A stretch of 64,000 bases of DNA. Source: Sinorhizobium fredii USDA 205. GTDB lineage: Bacteria; Pseudomonadota; Alphaproteobacteria; Rhizobiales; Rhizobiaceae. The position numbers were made by a program, and so were the translations under genes. Every line of letters starts with the position of its first letter. Positions within the stretch are counted from its first letter, which is position 1. Positions 26,640 to 35,817 of the stretch are shown here, piece by piece. The DNA lies in the NCBI RefSeq assembly GCF_001461695.1, contig NZ_AUTC01000035.1, positions 148,734-212,733 on the forward strand. Direction: 5' to 3'. The notes beneath the pieces are model-generated. The model had not been told where the DNA came from. It was given only the letters and a program-made list of their open reading frames with translations, and ran no database searches.

Positions 26640-27134
26640 ATGAGCGAGCATTTGAGCAAACAGCGTCAATTCACCGGTTGGCACATGATTGCGGTGATGG
26701 CTTTGTTCTTCGGTACCATCATCTCCGTCAATGCCGTCATGGCGTGGAACGCCAGCCGGAGCTGGAGCGGTCTCGTCGTCGCGAACAGCTATGTCGCCAG
26801 CCAGCAGTTCAACGGCAAGGTCGCCGAGACCCGCGCCTTTGAGGCGAGTGGCATTACCGGCCGGTTGACGGCCGAGCCCGGTGCCGTCCGCTACGTGGTC
26901 ACGCTGAATGGTGAACCGGCGAAACACATCGACAGGGTGGTCGCCACCTTCAAGCGGCCGGTCGAGGAACATGAGGATCTGCGGATCGACCTCGATCGGC
27001 AGGGCGCGGGGGCATTTCTTGCGGCGGAAAAGCTGAAACCCGGCCAATGGATCGCCGACCTCACGGCGATTTCGGGAGACGCTGTCGTCCATCGCCAAGC
27101 CGTCCGCTTCATCGCTCCGGGAGAAGGCAAATGA
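26640..27134 (+). CDS. ccoH: cbb3 oxidase assembly protein CcoH/FixH
   Basis: A 164-residue protein with a single N-terminal membrane span (GWHMIAVMALFFGTIISVNAVMAW, residues about 14-37) and a periplasmic beta-rich domain, as in CcoH, which associates with the maturing oxidase. The ATG at 26640 has GAGG upstream; an upstream in-frame start at 26580 would run into ccoG. It overlaps ccoI by 4 bp (ATGA). Confidence -1.
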   Translation: MSEHLSKQRQFTGWHMIAVMALFFGTIISVNAVMAWNASRSWSGLVVANSYVASQQFNGKVAETRAFEASGITGRLTAEPGAVRYVVTLNGEPAKHIDRVVATFKRPVEEHEDLRIDLDRQGAGAFLAAEKLKPGQWIADLTAISGDAVVHRQAVRFIAPGEGK

Positions 27135-29395
27135 GCTGCTGCGCCGCTGGCGTCGACACTGTGGTGGTTGCCGAAGGGGGGCAAATGCAGCCCGTCTCCG
27201 AAGAGCTTTGGCTTGCGAGCCGAAACCTCGGAGGCGGGTTGCGCCAGACGGACCTCAGCGTGCCTGGAGTCCACTGCGGCGCCTGCATCGCGGCGATCGA
27301 AGGTGCGCTGCGCGCCAGATCCGAGGTCGAGCGAGCCCGTGTCAATCTCTCCTCGCGCCGCGTGTCGATCGTCTGGAAGGAAGAGGTTGGCGGTCGCCGC
27401 AGCGATCCCGGCGACTTCGTCAGCGCGATCACGGCTTGCGGCTACCGGACGCATCTCTTTTCATCCGGCGAAGACGAAGGCGATGACCTGCTCAAGCAAT
27501 TGATCCGCGCCGTGGCAGTATCCGGCTTTGCGGCAACCAATATCATGCTGCTCTCCGTTTCCGTCTGGTCCGGGGCGGATGCGGCCACCCGCGATCTGTT
27601 CCATTGGATTTCGGCGATGATCGCCGCGCCGACGCTGGTCTATGCCGGCCGCTTCTTCTACCAGTCGGCCTGGAACGCGCTTCGCCATGGACGCACCAAC
27701 ATGGATGTGCCGATCGCGCTGGCGGTGACGCTGTCCTATGGCATGTCGCTCTACGAAACGATCGGCCACGGCGAGCATGCCTGGTTCGATGCGTCCGTGA
27801 CTTTGCTGTTCTTCCTGCTGATCGGCCGTACCCTCGACCACATGATGCGGGGGCGGGCGCGGTCGGCCATCAGCGGCCTGGCACGCCTGTCGCCACGCGG
27901 CGCGACGGTTGTCCACCCCGATGGCACGCGCGAATACCGCGCTGTGGACGAGATCAGGCCCGGCGAACGCCTGATGATCGCTGCCGGCGAGCGAATCCCG
28001 GTCGACGGGCGCGTGCTTTCGGGCACCAGCGATCTCGATCGCTCCGTCGTCAACGGCGAGAGCGCGCCCGTCGCGGTCGACCCTGGCGATGTCGTCCAGG
28101 CCGGAACGCTGAATCTTACTGGTCCTCTTACCCTGGAGACGACCGCAGCGGCGCGGGACTCTTTTCTCGCCGAGATCATGGGGCTGATGGAAGCCGCCGA
28201 AGGGGGCAGGGCCCGCTACCGCCGCATCGCCGACCGGGCGGCGCGTTACTATTCGCCGGCGGTTCATCTGCTCGCGCTCCTGACCTTCATCGGCTGGATG
28301 CTGGTGGAGGGTGACGTCCGCCATGCCATGCTGGTTGCGGTTGCGGTGCTGATCATCACCTGCCCCTGCGCGCTCGGGCTGGCCGTGCCGGTCGTGCAGG
28401 TCGTTGCTGCCGGGCGCCTCTTCCAGGGCGGGGTCATGGTCAAGGACGGTTCGGCCATGGAGCGCCTTGCCGAGATCGACACGGTACTTCTCGACAAGAC
28501 CGGGACGCTGACGGTCGGCGAACCGCAGCCTGTCAACGCGCATGAGATTGCGCCTGGCGTGTTGGCAACCGCCGCGGCACTCGCCGCGCATTCGCGCCAT
28601 CCGATCGCGATCGCCTTGCACCATGCGGCCCGCCGCTCTCATCTGGAAGGCGATATACGCGAAATTCCGGGCGCGGGCATCGAAGCGAGGGCAACAGACG
28701 GGGTCTATCGGCTCGGCAGCCGCAGCTTCGCCTGTGGCGCCAGCGGCGTCTCGGGTGGATTGCCCGAAGCGGTCCTTTCGTTCGACCGCCAGGAACTTGC
28801 CTGCTTCCGCTTCGAAGATCGCCTCCGCCCCGCCGCGCGCGAGAGCATCGCAACGCTGCACGAGTTGGGGCTTGCGACAGGGATACTTTCCGGCGACCGC
28901 GAGCCGGTCGTGGCGGAGGTCGGCAGCAGGCTCGGCATTGCCAACTGGCGGGCCGAGCTCTCGCCGCGCGGCAAGGTCGAGGCCGCCGCCGCGGGCGGCC
29001 GGAGGGTGTTGATGGTTGGCGACGGCATCAACGACGCGCCGGTCCTTCGCGCCGCCCATGTTTCGATGGCGCCGGCGACGGCCGCTGACGTCGGCCGCCA
29101 GGCTGCGGATTTCATCTTCATGCATCGGCCATTGAGTGCCGTTCCTTTCGCCATCGAGATCTCGCGTCGGGCCGGCCGGCTGATCCGGCAGAATTTCGCT
29201 CTGGCAATCGGCTATAACCTCGTCGCCGTCCCGATCGCGATCTTCGGTTACGCGACGCCGCTGGTGGCAGCGATCGCGATGTCTACCTCGTCGGTGATCG
29301 TCGTCGCGAATGCCTTGAGATTGCGAAGCCTCTCGTCCGCAAGGGCCGATGAGGACGTTGCCTCACACTTGCAACCACTAGGGAGCGCCCGGTGA
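27131..29395 (+). CDS. ccoI: Copper-transporting P1B-type ATPase CcoI/FixI
   Basis: A P-type ATPase required for cbb3 oxidase assembly through copper supply. The 754-residue protein has an N-terminal heavy-metal domain with CGAC at residues 49-52, a CPC metal site in a membrane helix (411-413), the phosphorylation site DKTGTLT at 455-461, the HP motif in AAHSRHPIAIAL, and GDGINDAP at 630-637. A short Cys pair (MSCC) opens the protein. Its ATG overlaps the ccoH stop and its TGA overlaps the ccoS GTG. Confidence -1.
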   Translation: MSCCAAGVDTVVVAEGGQMQPVSEELWLASRNLGGGLRQTDLSVPGVHCGACIAAIEGALRARSEVERARVNLSSRRVSIVWKEEVGGRRSDPGDFVSAITACGYRTHLFSSGEDEGDDLLKQLIRAVAVSGFAATNIMLLSVSVWSGADAATRDLFHWISAMIAAPTLVYAGRFFYQSAWNALRHGRTNMDVPIALAVTLSYGMSLYETIGHGEHAWFDASVTLLFFLLIGRTLDHMMRGRARSAISGLARLSPRGATVVHPDGTREYRAVDEIRPGERLMIAAGERIPVDGRVLSGTSDLDRSVVNGESAPVAVDPGDVVQAGTLNLTGPLTLETTAAARDSFLAEIMGLMEAAEGGRARYRRIADRAARYYSPAVHLLALLTFIGWMLVEGDVRHAMLVAVAVLIITCPCALGLAVPVVQVVAAGRLFQGGVMVKDGSAMERLAEIDTVLLDKTGTLTVGEPQPVNAHEIAPGVLATAAALAAHSRHPIAIALHHAARRSHLEGDIREIPGAGIEARATDGVYRLGSRSFACGASGVSGGLPEAVLSFDRQELACFRFEDRLRPAARESIATLHELGLATGILSGDREPVVAEVGSRLGIANWRAELSPRGKVEAAAAGGRRVLMVGDGINDAPVLRAAHVSMAPATAADVGRQAADFIFMHRPLSAVPFAIEISRRAGRLIRQNFALAIGYNLVAVPIAIFGYATPLVAAIAMSTSSVIVVANALRLRSLSSARADEDVASHLQPLGSAR

Positions 29396-29550
29396 ACACG
29401 CTCGTCTATCTCATTCCGATTGCCTTGCTGCTCGGCGGCCTCAGCCTCGCGGCCTTTCTCTGGGCGCTGAAGAGCGGACAGTATGAGGATCTCGACGGCG
29501 CCTCATGGCGCGTGCTCGACGATGGCGATGGCAAGCCGGAGCAGCGTTGA
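29392..29550 (+). CDS. ccoS: cbb3 oxidase maturation protein CcoS/FixS
   Basis: A 52-residue single-span protein (VYLIPIALLLGGLSLAAFLWAL) with the CcoS tail SGQYEDLDG, which matches the family closely. The GTG start overlaps the ccoI stop by 4 bp. CcoS is needed for haem/copper incorporation into the oxidase in relatives. It is short and easy to miss, but the context and motif are clear. Confidence -1.
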   Translation: MNTLVYLIPIALLLGGLSLAAFLWALKSGQYEDLDGASWRVLDDGDGKPEQR

Positions 29551-29726
29551 TTTTGTCAGGAATGGCTTGTCGTAAATCGATTTGAGTGCCAAAACAGCCT
29601 CCGTCGCTGCATGTCTCGCCCGTCGCTTTTCTGATGGGTGCGCCGCATGCGCAGATCAAATTCAAGGGGTCGGCACACGGCCATCGCGACCGGTGCCAGC
29701 CTCTCCTGTCCAATGGAGGCAATCAC

Positions 29727-31157
29727 GTGTCACAGGCGGAAATCGGCCTAATCGGTCTCGGCGTCATGGGATCGAACCTGGCGCTCAACATCGCTGAAAA
29801 AGGCAACAAGATCGCCGTTTTCAACCGCACGGTTGATGCGACGCGGAAATTCTATGCCGAAGCTGGAGCGCTCAAGGAGCAGATCGTTCCTTGTGAGACG
29901 ATCGAGGAATTCGTCGCGGCGATCCGTCCGCCGCGGCCGATCATCATCATGATCAAGGCCGGCGATCCGGTCGACCAGCAGATGCAGGCGTTGAAGCCCT
30001 ATCTTTCGAAGGGCGACATCATGATCGATGCGGGCAACGCCAACTTCCGCGACACGATGCGCCGCTTCGACGCGTTGAAGGACAGCGATCTCACCTTCAT
30101 CGGCATGGGTGTTTCCGGTGGCGAGGAGGGCGCCCGCCATGGACCTTCGATCATGGTCGGCGGCACCGAGGACTCCTATCGCCGCGTCGAGAAGGTGCTG
30201 ACGTCGATCGCTGCGAAATATGACAATGATCCCTGCGTCGCCTGGCTCGGCGAAAACGGGGCGGGCCACTTCGTCAAGACGATCCACAATGGCATCGAAT
30301 ATGCCGACATGCAGATGATCGCCGAGATCTACGGCATCCTGCGCGACGGTCTGAAGATGACGGCCCAGGAGATCGGCGAAGTCTTCGGTGCCTGGAACAA
30401 GGGGCGGCTCAATTCCTACCTGATCGAAATCACCGAAAAGGTGCTGAAGGCCGCCGATCCGCTGACCGGCAAGCCGATTGTCGACCTGATCCTTGACAAG
30501 GCCGGCCAGAAGGGCACCGGCAAGTGGTCGGTGATCGAGGCGCAGAACATGGGCGTGCCGGCAACCGCCATCGAAGCGGCCGTCGCCGCCCGCAGCATCT
30601 CCGCGGCGAAGGAAGAGCGCGAAGCTGCCGAAAAAATCCTCGGCCTGCCGGCGGTCGGCGAATTCAAGGTGGCCGACAGGCAAGCCTTCATCAATGACCT
30701 AGAGAACGCGCTGCTGGCCGCCAAGATCGGCGCCTATGCGCAGGGCTTCGCTGTGATGTCGGCCGCCTCGAAGGAATTCGGCTGGAGCCTGCCGATGCCG
30801 ACGATCGCCAGGATCTGGCGCGCCGGCTGCATCATCCGCTCGCAATTCCTCGACGAAATCACCACCGCCTTCACCAAGGCGCCGGATGCAGCCAACCTGA
30901 TCGTCACGCCTGCCTTCGCTTCGATGGTGAAAGAGACCGACGGAGCACTCCGCCGCGTCGTCTCGGCAGCCGTGCTCGGCGGCCTGCCGGTGCCGGCGCT
31001 TGCTTCGGCGCTCGGCTATTTCGACAGCTACCGCCGCGGCCGCGGCACGGCCAACGTCATCCAGGCGCAGCGCGATTTCTTCGGCGCCCACGGCTTCGAC
31101 CGCATCGACGGCGCCGACAGCCACCACGGGCCGTGGGGCAGTGGGCTGAACGGCTAA
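29727..31157 (+). CDS. gnd: 6-phosphogluconate dehydrogenase (decarboxylating)
   Basis: Oxidative pentose phosphate pathway: 6-phosphogluconate to ribulose 5-phosphate with NADP+. The 476-residue protein has the Rossmann motif GLIGLGVMGSNLALN, the signature FVKTIHNGIEYADMQMIAE with the catalytic Lys, and the C-terminal YFDSYRRGRGTANVIQAQRDFFGAH block. The GTG at 29727 has GGAGG 7 nt upstream; reading further upstream adds an unlikely 47-residue leader. It stands alone, downstream of ccoS by 176 bp. Confidence -1.
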   Translation: MSQAEIGLIGLGVMGSNLALNIAEKGNKIAVFNRTVDATRKFYAEAGALKEQIVPCETIEEFVAAIRPPRPIIIMIKAGDPVDQQMQALKPYLSKGDIMIDAGNANFRDTMRRFDALKDSDLTFIGMGVSGGEEGARHGPSIMVGGTEDSYRRVEKVLTSIAAKYDNDPCVAWLGENGAGHFVKTIHNGIEYADMQMIAEIYGILRDGLKMTAQEIGEVFGAWNKGRLNSYLIEITEKVLKAADPLTGKPIVDLILDKAGQKGTGKWSVIEAQNMGVPATAIEAAVAARSISAAKEEREAAEKILGLPAVGEFKVADRQAFINDLENALLAAKIGAYAQGFAVMSAASKEFGWSLPMPTIARIWRAGCIIRSQFLDEITTAFTKAPDAANLIVTPAFASMVKETDGALRRVVSAAVLGGLPVPALASALGYFDSYRRGRGTANVIQAQRDFFGAHGFDRIDGADSHHGPWGSGLNG

Positions 31158-31290
31158 CGGAGACACGTCCTCCGGAGATACGGGGCGGCCGACAAAGCCG
31201 TCCCGTTTGATTCCTGCCAGGCGATTTCCCAGCAGCGCCACTTTTTGGTGACGTTCACTTCGACGGTCAGGTTGCCGAACGCTGCGCTAC

Positions 31291-31399
31291 TGCATGTTTC
31301 CTTAAATCGTACTCGATTTTAAGGATAAAAACATGCAGCGATTCAAAGTGCTACAGCGACCTTTGTGGGTCTGAAAAGACGCACGGCGCTGTTAGGTAA
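31291..31399. repeat. Structured rhizobial-type repeat element
   Basis: The left part has imperfect inverted repeats (GCATG...CATGC, and CTTAAATCG with CGATTTTAAG). The right part is a long imperfect hairpin starting GCTACAGCGACCT and closing with GGGTCT-GAAA-AGACGC then GGCGCTGTTAG. A 13-nt block GCTACAGCGACCT recurs at 58976-58988. I believe related elements are common between genes in Sinorhizobium, but this is from memory. Confidence -1.
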
Positions 31400-32134
31400 C
31401 TAATAGGTTACTTTTCTGAATGCACCGGAGTTCAGGCTGATTTCAGTCACGAGTTTTCGGCGCAGAGCCGTGGCGTAGTCGCTCGGGGCAACTGGTGTCA
31501 TGACGAAGGCTTGGGGGCCGCCAATGACGTGGTCGGTAAAATAGGCTGCCAGTCGATAGTGAGGGCTCTCATTCACTGCTGGAATGACGATTGCGTTGAT
31601 TGTGTATCCCTTCGCAATCGCCGTCCGCCTGCTCTGCTGAACAGGAAGCCCGTCGTTGTTCTCGCCATTGGCAGAGATGTCGATGACTTTCTTCGTCGCC
31701 TTGCCTTCGAACTGACCGAGCAGCAGGCATCCGACGTCGATGGCCGAAGAAACCGATGTCCCGCTTCGCCCCCTCCTGCCGAAGCCGGTGTCGCCCTTCT
31801 TCCTGATCACAAGGGCAGCAGCCTCGGCATCTGCAAGCCCACAGATTCTTGTCCATGGCAGCACCATGCGTAAGCGTCCGGGACTCGACCATTCGAAGTA
31901 GGTTATGCTGATGCAGCCGAGATGATTGCCCGCAATGGCGTCAATGACGTCCGGCGAAGTGAGCGCTGCGGCATGTCCGTTGCGCTGCATGTCGGCGACC
32001 TCGGGATCAACCGAGGCAGAGTAGTCGACCGCGAATACGACCGCGGCATCGACATCGACCGCATGTGCCTGCGGTCCCCAAAGCACGCAAGCTGCAAGCG
32101 TCCCGACGAGCCGCAAGAATGAGTTCGCTTCCAT
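31400..32134 (-). CDS. Secreted VWA-like DUF1194 protein
   Basis: A 244-residue exported protein. It has an N-terminal signal peptide (LVGTLAACVLWGPQAHA) and then a von Willebrand factor A-like domain with a MIDAS-type VDYSASVD motif near residue 36, SGTSVSSAID and VIDISANGENN. The ATG at 32134 has AGGAAGGG upstream. The family is annotated as DUF1194 and its function is unknown; metal-dependent adhesion or binding is a guess from the fold. The stop lies at the edge of a structured repeat that may help end transcription. Confidence -1.
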   Translation of the reverse strand: MEANSFLRLVGTLAACVLWGPQAHAVDVDAAVVFAVDYSASVDPEVADMQRNGHAAALTSPDVIDAIAGNHLGCISITYFEWSSPGRLRMVLPWTRICGLADAEAAALVIRKKGDTGFGRRGRSGTSVSSAIDVGCLLLGQFEGKATKKVIDISANGENNDGLPVQQSRRTAIAKGYTINAIVIPAVNESPHYRLAAYFTDHVIGGPQAFVMTPVAPSDYATALRRKLVTEISLNSGAFRKVTY

Positions 32135-32376
32135 TGCCAACCCTTCCTGCTGGTCAAGTCGTCAGTGACGGAAGATAAACGGCATGCGTAGTGGCGTCGG
32201 GAAGCGCGCGTACTGAGCGCCCCGTAGAGACATCGATATTGGGTGAGCGATTGCTTATTATGATTTTGACAGAACACTCTCACAAAGAGACGCTTCTTCA
32301 AAATCACAATTTTCTAATATACAGATTGAGCACTGCGGCAGGGCCGCCGCGGCCCGGCAGATTGTTGCGATGCGGC

Positions 32377-32976
32377 TTATTTTTCGCGCTGCGGGTAAAT
32401 CGTCGCGCCGCGCTTCAGCATCTCCACGAAGGTCTCGATCTTCTTCCTTCGACCGGCTTCCGTCTTCATGTTGTGGGTGCGGAAGGCCAAGGCGAAGCGG
32501 TTCTGCTCGCTGAGCTTGCCGAGCATCTCCTTGGCCTTGGGCTCTGCGTCGATGGCAGCCTGTAGATCGTCGGGGATCTTCATGTCCTTGCCGCTCTTGT
32601 AGGCGCGGTCCCAACGGCCGTCGGCTTTGGCCATCTCCACCTGCTTGAGACCGTGCGCCGTCATCCGACCCTCTTCGATCAACCGCGCGACATTGTCGAC
32701 GTTGATTTGGCTCCAGGTGCTCTTTCTGCCGCGCGGCGTGTAGCGCTGGAGAAAGCTCTTCTCATCGAGCCCCTTTCGCACGCCGTCGATCCAGCCCCAG
32801 CAGAGCACCACTTCGATCGCTTCCTTGGGTGTGATCGACTTGAGCCCCGACCCCACCTTGTGGACCTTGACCCAGACTTCGTCCTCCTTGTCGTGGTGGC
32901 TGCCGAGCCAATTGTAGAATCTCTCGGCGGTCTCGAACTCGCGCACCTTATCGGGGTCGACCTTGACGGGCGGCAT
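32377..32976 (-). CDS. YdeI/OmpD-associated-like protein
   Basis: A 199-residue protein of the YdeI/OmdA family: LCWGWIDGVRKGLDEKSFLQRYTPRGRKSTWSQINV is characteristic (split here around residues 60-95), and a C-terminal FRTHNMKTEAGRRKKIETFVEMLKRG helix closes it. AGGAGGAAG precedes the ATG. Family members are linked to bacteriocin tolerance in some bacteria; that role is not shown for this protein. Confidence -1.
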   Translation of the reverse strand: MPPVKVDPDKVREFETAERFYNWLGSHHDKEDEVWVKVHKVGSGLKSITPKEAIEVVLCWGWIDGVRKGLDEKSFLQRYTPRGRKSTWSQINVDNVARLIEEGRMTAHGLKQVEMAKADGRWDRAYKSGKDMKIPDDLQAAIDAEPKAKEMLGKLSEQNRFALAFRTHNMKTEAGRRKKIETFVEMLKRGATIYPQREK

Positions 32977-33202
32977 GCGGCAATCTTCCTCCTGATGGTT
33001 GCATCTTCATTCCTGAATCGACGGTGTAGCCTACAAGGCGGCGCATCTGCGTTCCAGTTCTTAGCCTCTGTCTGCGCGGTTGCGCGCGAACTGACAAGCG
33101 GACCTCGGTGAGGCGGCTGGCGCACGCGATGGGCACGTGAGAAGGTTGGGTGGACTCACGGCCAGGCGGACAGACCCGGGCTCGTCTAGAGGGGAGGTTT
33201 CC

Positions 33203-33877
33203 ATGCCTGCGGTGTCGGACCTGAGCTATGATGACTGGCTTGAGCACGCGTTCAGCCACTCGATCCGGCCGCACGGCAATGCTTGGTTTTTCGATGAAGA
33301 CCCTCCGTGGTGGGATCCCGAGCCATTTCTCGCCGTCGATTACTTTACGAGGCTCTTTTTGACGACCGAGCGTTCGCTCGCCGGCTTTTCCGATGCGCAG
33401 ATCGCCCAGGGGTTCACCTACCTCCTGAGCACGAGCGCCTCGGGGGACAACGGGTGGTTCTACAAGACATCCACGCCCACGGCGGCGCGGCTGGCCTGCG
33501 TCGAGGCGATCCAGCATGTCTTCGCCTGCCTGTTCGCGCCGCGCTGCGCGGCTGTGCTGGGTCACATCGACGAACCCGGCGCGGCTCCCCTCAACACCGT
33601 CTGTTACATGTGGTGGGACGAGTTCCCATGTCTGGCGCTCCCGGACGATCCTGATTGCGACCAGATCCACAGGGCGGCGATCGAGGTCATGCGTCGAACG
33701 CTGAGGCTCGAGGCGATTGCGTGTCAGGAGGCAGCACTCCACGGCCTCGGCCATTGGGCACGATATCGACCGAACGAAGTCGCTGCGGCCGTCGATGAGT
33801 TCCTCGGCGACGGCCGCAGCAAGCGAGCCGAGATCGTCTCCTATGCCCGTTGGGCGAGGTGCGGCTGTGTCCTCTAG
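33203..33877 (+). CDS. Hypothetical protein
   Basis: A 224-residue soluble protein that I do not recognise. It starts MPAVSDLSYDDWLEHAFSHS, is rich in Trp, Phe and acidic residues in the first 60 positions (FFDEDPPWWDPEPFLAVDYF), and is helical later (AAIEVMRRTLRLEAIACQEAALHGLGHWARY). The C-terminal stretch NEVAAAVDEFLGDGRSKRAEIVSYARWARCGCVL resembles ends seen on HEAT-like or scaffold-type proteins. GGGGAGG lies 5 nt upstream of the ATG. No neighbour suggests a role. Confidence -1.
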   Translation: MPAVSDLSYDDWLEHAFSHSIRPHGNAWFFDEDPPWWDPEPFLAVDYFTRLFLTTERSLAGFSDAQIAQGFTYLLSTSASGDNGWFYKTSTPTAARLACVEAIQHVFACLFAPRCAAVLGHIDEPGAAPLNTVCYMWWDEFPCLALPDDPDCDQIHRAAIEVMRRTLRLEAIACQEAALHGLGHWARYRPNEVAAAVDEFLGDGRSKRAEIVSYARWARCGCVL

Positions 33878-34004
33878 GATGTCGTGAAACTCGCTGCAGA
33901 GCGGCAATGTTCACGTGCGGCGCTTCTCGTTGGTGCCGCCCTCTGGATGAAGGCGGCCGGCAAGGTGTAGACTTGCTTCACGGAGCGGGCGAGGGAGAAG
34001 CTCA

Positions 34005-35783
34005 GTGCCGACGCAAGGAGCAGAGGGACGCCATCTTGCTGTTGTTCTGGCTGCCGACGTTGCTGGCTACAGCCGTCTGATGTCGGAGGACGAGGAGGCG
34101 ACGCTCAGCGTACTCACCAAGTATCAGGAAATCATCGCGGGACTCGTCGCCGAACACCGGGGTCGCGTTTTCAACATGGCCGGTGATGGCGTCATGGTCG
34201 AGTTTGCAAGTGCTGTGCAGGCGGTGCGTTGCGCCGTTGCCATCCAGCGAGCCCTCGGCCGCCGCAACATCGATCTTCCGGAGCATCGCCGCATGGTTTT
34301 CCGCATTGGCATCAATCTTGGCGACGTGATCGCCCGCGACGGCGATCTCTTCGGAGACGGCGTGAACATAGCGGCGCGATTGCAGACGCTCGACGAGCCG
34401 GGCCACATCTGCATCTCTGCTTCGGTGCATGAGCAGATCGCCGGAAAACTCAGCTTCGCGTGCGAGTGCCTCGGCGAAAAGACCTTGAAGAACATCGCGC
34501 GGCCAGTGCGCGCCTATCGTGTGCGCTCCAACATGGAACCGCCCGTACCCGTGACGGAACTGCAGAGCGGCTCTCTGGCCTTGCCGGACAAGCCCTCGAT
34601 TGCGGTAATGCCGTTCGTCAATATGAGCGGCGATGGCGAGCAGGATTACTTTGCTGACGGTCTGACGGAGGATCTCATCACCGCATTGGCGAAGTTCCGC
34701 TGGTTTTTCGTCATCGCGAGAAATTCGAGCTTCTCCTACAAGAACCGCGCCGCCACGGTTCAGCAGATCGGCAGTGAACTCGGCGTGCGCTACGTGCTGG
34801 AGGGGAGCACACGCAAATCGAGCGAACGGGTTCGTGTCACGGCGCAGCTGGTCGAGGCCGAAACTGGCCATCATGTCTGGGCCGAGCGGTACGACCGCGA
34901 CCTGGCGGAGCTCTTCGCGCTCCAGGACGAGATCGTCGACCGCGTTGCCGGCGCGATCGAGCCGGAAATGCTGCGAACGGAGACGCTGCGGGTCCGGCGT
35001 AAGGCGCCGGAGAATCTGACGGCCTGGGAACTGATCTTCCGCGGCATGTGGCATTTCTACCAGTTCACTCCGGCCGAGCACCGCTGCGCACGCGATCTGT
35101 TTCGCAAGGCGATTGCGGCTGCCCCCGACATTGCCGAAGGATATACGTGGCTCGGTCGGTGCAACGCGGGAACGCTGTTCTTTCGGTGGAGCGAAAATCC
35201 GGCGGGGGACATGGCGGAAGGCTGGCAGGCGGCGCTGCGTGCCGCACAACTCGCAGAAACCGATCCCTATGCACATTACGCGGTAGGCATTATGAGCTTC
35301 GTCATGGGCAGGCTCAATCGGGCAATGGAGGCCGCCCAGCGATCGATCGACCTCAGCCCCAGCTTCGCGCTCGGCTATATGCTGCTCGGCATGTCACGCC
35401 TCTTCCTGGGCCGCGCGGCCCTGGCCACAGAGCCGCTTCAACGTGGACTGCGCCTGAGCCCGCATGATCCACTCGCATTCCTATGGCTGCATTTCCTGGC
35501 ATTCGCACATTTCCTCGCAGGAGAAAGCGACAAGGCGCTGCAACCGGCGCTCGACGCCGCTGCCAAGCGGCCGGATCTACCCTCGACGCACTGCGCACTC
35601 GCCTGCTGTCTGGCAGAGCTTGGGCGGCAGCGTGAGGCCGAACAAGCAGTCGCCGAAATGAGCCGCAGCTCGTCTGCCGGGCAAGAGGAACTGGGCGAGT
35701 TCGTCTCGCGCTTCGTCAATCCCGACCAGCGCGAACGGATACGCGAAAGTCTGCGCAAAGGGGGGTGGCAGGGCCACTGGTAG
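34005..35783 (+). CDS. Class III adenylate/guanylate cyclase with TPR region
   Basis: A 592-residue cytoplasmic protein. Residues about 10-180 are a class III cyclase domain with both metal-binding Asp residues (D18 in LAADVAGYSRLM and D61 in MAGDGVMVEF) and the RIGINLGDVI and VNIAARLQ blocks. Residues about 200-330 hold a TolB/FlgO-like segment (PSIAVMPFVNMSGD...YFADGLTEDLITAL), and the rest forms TPR-like helical repeats. The GTG start at 34005 has GGGAG upstream. This architecture is common in many copies in rhizobia. The trigger sensed is unknown. Confidence -1.
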   Translation: MPTQGAEGRHLAVVLAADVAGYSRLMSEDEEATLSVLTKYQEIIAGLVAEHRGRVFNMAGDGVMVEFASAVQAVRCAVAIQRALGRRNIDLPEHRRMVFRIGINLGDVIARDGDLFGDGVNIAARLQTLDEPGHICISASVHEQIAGKLSFACECLGEKTLKNIARPVRAYRVRSNMEPPVPVTELQSGSLALPDKPSIAVMPFVNMSGDGEQDYFADGLTEDLITALAKFRWFFVIARNSSFSYKNRAATVQQIGSELGVRYVLEGSTRKSSERVRVTAQLVEAETGHHVWAERYDRDLAELFALQDEIVDRVAGAIEPEMLRTETLRVRRKAPENLTAWELIFRGMWHFYQFTPAEHRCARDLFRKAIAAAPDIAEGYTWLGRCNAGTLFFRWSENPAGDMAEGWQAALRAAQLAETDPYAHYAVGIMSFVMGRLNRAMEAAQRSIDLSPSFALGYMLLGMSRLFLGRAALATEPLQRGLRLSPHDPLAFLWLHFLAFAHFLAGESDKALQPALDAAAKRPDLPSTHCALACCLAELGRQREAEQAVAEMSRSSSAGQEELGEFVSRFVNPDQRERIRESLRKGGWQGHW

Positions 35784-35817
35784 CTGGCGGACGAAGGGAT
35801 CGTTCCTAGATTTTCAG

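Noticed and set aside
27461..29125. A 554-codon minus-strand open frame
   Set aside because: It is antisense to ccoI, which has all P-type ATPase motifs.
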